From Aggregatilineales bacterium (GTDB lineage Bacteria; Chloroflexota; Anaerolineae; Aggregatilineales; Phototrophicaceae), in NCBI GenBank assembly GCA_030834905.1, contig JAUQWZ010000011.1, positions 248,001 to 312,000 on the forward strand: DNA of 64,000 nucleotides. Reading direction: 5' to 3'. Below, piece by piece: positions 61,496-64,000 of this stretch. Within the stretch, counting starts at the first letter, position 1. Every line of letters starts with the position of its first letter. The position numbers and the translations under genes are program-made. The notes under the pieces were generated by a model. It had not been told where the DNA came from. It saw only the letters and a program-made list of their open reading frames with translations, and ran no database searches.

Positions 61496-63457
61496 CTATG
61501 CCTCGTAGTGAACCCAGCGGCTGTAGCGGAACTGGAGCATCGTCAGCAGCACGATGATGACAGCCAGTATCCACGATGCCGCCGCGCCCTGTCCAATAAA
61601 CAACTGGCGGAACGTTCGGGTAAACAGGAAGAACGCGGCGGACGCCATGTTATCCTGCGTCTGCGGCGTCGAAATGATGTAGATCGCCTCAAAGGTTTGC
61701 AGCGCCGCAATCACGCCGATGACGATATTGTAGAACAGCGCCGGTGATATCATCGGCAGCGTGATCTTATAGAACTTCTGCCAGCGGGTTGCGCCGTCCA
61801 CTTCCGCCGATTCGTAGAAGACCTGCGGCACGCCTTTGAGCGCCGCCAGGAAGATCAGCATCCCCGCGCCCGAACTCCACATCGTGATCAGGATCAGCGA
61901 CGGCTTCGTCCACAATTCGCTGGTCAGCCACAGAGGGACACGGTTTTGGTCAGGGAACGCCCGCGTGGTATCGCGGAACAGCGAAAAATGGAAGTTCGCT
62001 TCTCCGGTCGCCGCGGAAATATTCTCAAACGCCTGGAAGTAGCGGACGCCATCCACCAGCGTCCCAACTGCCAGCAGCGCGAACACAGCAAATGCGGCGT
62101 AAATGACGTAGCGTTGGGCGCGTGGATAGCGGTTATTGGCAATCGCCAGCCCCGCCAGCACGATCACAACCGCGCCGTAAACCCACAGCGGCGAGGGCGC
62201 GGCTGCCGGGTAAGTGTCTTCCAGATAGTCGAGGTTATCCGGCTGCTCAATGGTCGATGCGAGGACAAGCGGGCGCGCAAACGTGGTAATCTGTCCACTG
62301 TCCAACTGCCCCGGCACCAGCCGCGCGACAATGATCACGCACAGCACCGCCGCCAGCGCGCCGCCAAGCACGAACTTGGGACGAGTCCATTGACCGACGA
62401 GTGACAGCGCCAGCGGCGCGGCTGAAATCAGGATTGCTGGAATATAGAGCGCCTGATGTTCCGGGCTGCCCGCGATCAGTATGGCGACCAGGGCGATGGC
62501 AAACGTCACCAGACCGCCGATCTGCCAGCCGCGAGCGCTGCGAACACGATCCTGCGACGCCGAGATCAGCGCGCCCACCAGCGCAAGCAGACCGCCCGCA
62601 TACAGCAGCGTCGGGTCCATCGGGTCGGCAATCAGCCCGCGCCCGATGAGGATGACCACCACTGTCACGCCGACCACCTCGGCGATGGTCATCAGCCGCC
62701 CGCGCCGCGATGGTGTCCACTCGCCGCGCAGCACTGACAGCAGCGCCAGCGCGCCGATGAGCGCTGGCAGCGTGTAGCTCAAGGGTCCAATCGGGTCGCC
62801 GCGCGAGATGCCGGCATAAAAGCCGTTGAAGCCTTCGACGGCGAAGATGAAGAAGCGGTAAAGCCAGTCAAACAGGAAGAAGTTCTGCGCCAGATTTTGC
62901 AGCGTGACGTTGACGAACCCGCCGTTGGCGGCGAACATATAGCGCCACGCCAGCAGCACCGCCGGACCGCCCGCCAGGATGACCGGCAGATAGAAGATGA
63001 GCCGGAAAACCTTGATGCCGCGAAGCTGCTGATTGAGCAGCACCGCCATCAGCAGCGCTGTGCCCACCTGAAGCGGCACGCCGACAATGGCATAGTAAAA
63101 CGAGTTGTACATGGCTTGCGAGAAGCGCCGCCCGTGCGCGCCTTCGCCCAGCAGCAGCTCGCGATAATTTTCAACCCCTGACCAAACCGGCGTTTCGCCC
63201 AGTTTGTAATCGGTAAAGCTGTAGTAGAGTGACGCTACCGATGGACCCAGCACGAAGATCAGAAAGCCGAGAATCCACGGACCTGCGAATAAGAACCCCC
63301 AGAAAACCTTTTTTCGTTCCGAGGCGGAAAGTCCCAGCCGCCCGCCGACCCAACTTGCCAGCCGCCCTAATAGGTAGCTACCGACCACAATGAATAATAC
63401 GGTTGCCGCCGACCAGAGGAGAGTCTCAAGATGTGGCTGTAAGCTCGTCCCCTCCAT
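61496..63457 (-). CDS. Carbohydrate ABC transporter permease, MalF-type, with about 300-residue insertion
   Basis: The 653 residues begin like a MalF permease (FWGFLFAGPWILGFLIFVLG, SFTDYKL, FYYAIVGVPLQVGTALLMAV and FRLIFYLPVILAGGPAVLLA). After RYMFAANGGFVN (about 190) some 300 unrelated residues with about eight further hydrophobic segments interrupt it. The permease resumes at MWSSGAGMLIFLAALKGVPQ followed by VFYESAEVDGATRWQKFYKI (EAA loop). Core motifs are intact. The insertion has no recognisable domain. Confidence 0.88.
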   Translation of the reverse strand: MEGTSLQPHLETLLWSAATVLFIVVGSYLLGRLASWVGGRLGLSASERKKVFWGFLFAGPWILGFLIFVLGPSVASLYYSFTDYKLGETPVWSGVENYRELLLGEGAHGRRFSQAMYNSFYYAIVGVPLQVGTALLMAVLLNQQLRGIKVFRLIFYLPVILAGGPAVLLAWRYMFAANGGFVNVTLQNLAQNFFLFDWLYRFFIFAVEGFNGFYAGISRGDPIGPLSYTLPALIGALALLSVLRGEWTPSRRGRLMTIAEVVGVTVVVILIGRGLIADPMDPTLLYAGGLLALVGALISASQDRVRSARGWQIGGLVTFAIALVAILIAGSPEHQALYIPAILISAAPLALSLVGQWTRPKFVLGGALAAVLCVIIVARLVPGQLDSGQITTFARPLVLASTIEQPDNLDYLEDTYPAAAPSPLWVYGAVVIVLAGLAIANNRYPRAQRYVIYAAFAVFALLAVGTLVDGVRYFQAFENISAATGEANFHFSLFRDTTRAFPDQNRVPLWLTSELWTKPSLILITMWSSGAGMLIFLAALKGVPQVFYESAEVDGATRWQKFYKITLPMISPALFYNIVIGVIAALQTFEAIYIISTPQTQDNMASAAFFLFTRTFRQLFIGQGAAASWILAVIIVLLTMLQFRYSRWVHYEA

Positions 63458-63573
63458 ACTGCTTGATCCCCTTTGTGAAATCGCTTACTTTAAGGTGTAG
63501 TTCTCCCGCGCGCTGGCGGGCGAAGGCGCGTGAGTGCCGGTGAACGGCACCCACGCATTGTGAGAGGTAAAAC

Positions 63574-64000
63574 TTAGTTCAGATAGCCGTTGTCTTCGAG
63601 GATGGCGTCGTATTCTTCCTTCAACGCCTGCTGTGTGTCCTCAAGGCTCTGCTGGTCGCTCAGGAACAGATTGACCTGCTCGCGGATCAGCGGGCGCAGT
63701 TCAGCGCTGGCGCGGATATCCGAGAAGCTGCGACCATATTCGACTGCCGCATCAAGCAGGCGATCCCACACCGGGTTGCTCTCGCGCAGTTCTTCCCAGG
63801 CATCCTGGCGTACTGGCGTGAAACCGGCGACCGACACCAGCGCGCTCGCGTTTTCGGTGCTGGTGATGAACTTCAGGAAATCAACTGCCAGCGTCGGGTC
63901 TTCGACATAAGCGGGTACTGCCAGCCAGTCGATGAAGATCTGGACAATCGGTGAGCCGTTTTCGCCCGCCGGATACGGTCCAATGGCGATGTCGTCCCAC
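63574..64000 (-). CDS. Extracellular sugar-binding protein of the ABC importer, C-terminal part (N-terminus outside window)
   Basis: The frame stays open to the right edge, so the start is outside. The visible 142 residues (WDDIAIGPYPAGENGSPIVQ, WLAVPAYVEDPTLAVDFLKF, ITSTENASALVSVAGF ... DAILEDNGYLN) match the C-terminal lobe of MalE-type binding proteins, including the FLKFITSxEN helix. It is first in the importer operon. The 116-base gap to the permease holds no obvious hairpin with T's. Confidence 0.87.
   Translation of the reverse strand, partial: WDDIAIGPYPAGENGSPIVQIFIDWLAVPAYVEDPTLAVDFLKFITSTENASALVSVAGFTPVRQDAWEELRESNPVWDRLLDAAVEYGRSFSDIRASAELRPLIREQVNLFLSDQQSLEDTQQALKEEYDAILEDNGYLN

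Overview
The window is about 60% G+C, densely coded, and most likely comes from a Chloroflexota bacterium (Anaerolineae-like). This is inferred from the gene content: a STAND/TPR/BTAD giant regulator, FHA and TolB-like proteins, ROK-regulated sugar ABC operons, and GTAGGG-type hairpin repeats between genes. No rRNA, tRNA, integrase, transposase or CRISPR array was seen.

Region 1 (1-32184) is the exciting part. It is one long, mostly plus-strand locus that combines a contractile injection system (CIS) with a type VII secretion-like (T7SS-like) module and a phospho-threonine signalling kit. The signalling genes are a PP2C phosphatase (cut by the left edge), a VWA-FHA membrane protein, an FHA protein and a large Ser/Thr kinase-FHA protein. 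The CIS genes are a PAAR tip (minus strand), AAA+ ATPase, DUF4255 cap/terminator, sheath, tube, a tail-assembly-chaperone pair that looks joined by a programmed -1 frameshift, a second tube-like protein, a 1072-residue Pro/Ser-rich protein full of QR motifs, LysM adaptor, VgrG-like spike, gp25-like and gp6/J-like baseplate proteins, an FHA-fused P2-gpI-like tail protein, and a DUF4157 'eCIS core' protein. The T7SS-like genes are two WXG100-type proteins, a three-ATPase EccC/EssC-type protein, a one-pass membrane protein, and a WXG100-like protein fused to a CHAP cell-wall hydrolase. No tail fibre, tape measure or T7SS membrane partner (EccB/D/E, EssA/B, EsaA, mycosin) is visible. An FHA domain on a structural tail protein, next to a kinase and a phosphatase, suggests that assembly or firing is controlled by phosphorylation.

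Region 2 (32369-40750) holds ordinary metabolic genes: a CopC-CopD-PCuAC copper protein with a small exported partner, a toroid-fold protein, an S15-type hydrolase, KDPG aldolase, an SDR dehydrogenase and a TolB-like propeller.

Region 3 (40830-47070) is regulatory: two receiver proteins around a giant STAND-TPR-BTAD regulator, a tiny exported peptide (55 aa), a small helical protein, and an EamA exporter preceded by a ykkC-type (guanidine-I-like) riboswitch.

Region 4 (47131-51139) is a phosphonate/phosphate phnDCE-type importer with an oversized permease and a Pho-box-like repeat upstream of phnD. Region 5 (51321-55745) is a tight operon of a receiver-glutaredoxin-like-TrxR-like fusion, a cNMP-binding histidine kinase and a DAO-family oxidase. 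Region 6 (55820-64000, minus strand) holds a LacI-like ligand domain without HTH, a ROK repressor, GH18 and GH3 glycosidases, and a sugar ABC importer whose MalF-type permease carries a 300-residue insertion. It is probably for chitin or amino-sugar oligomers.
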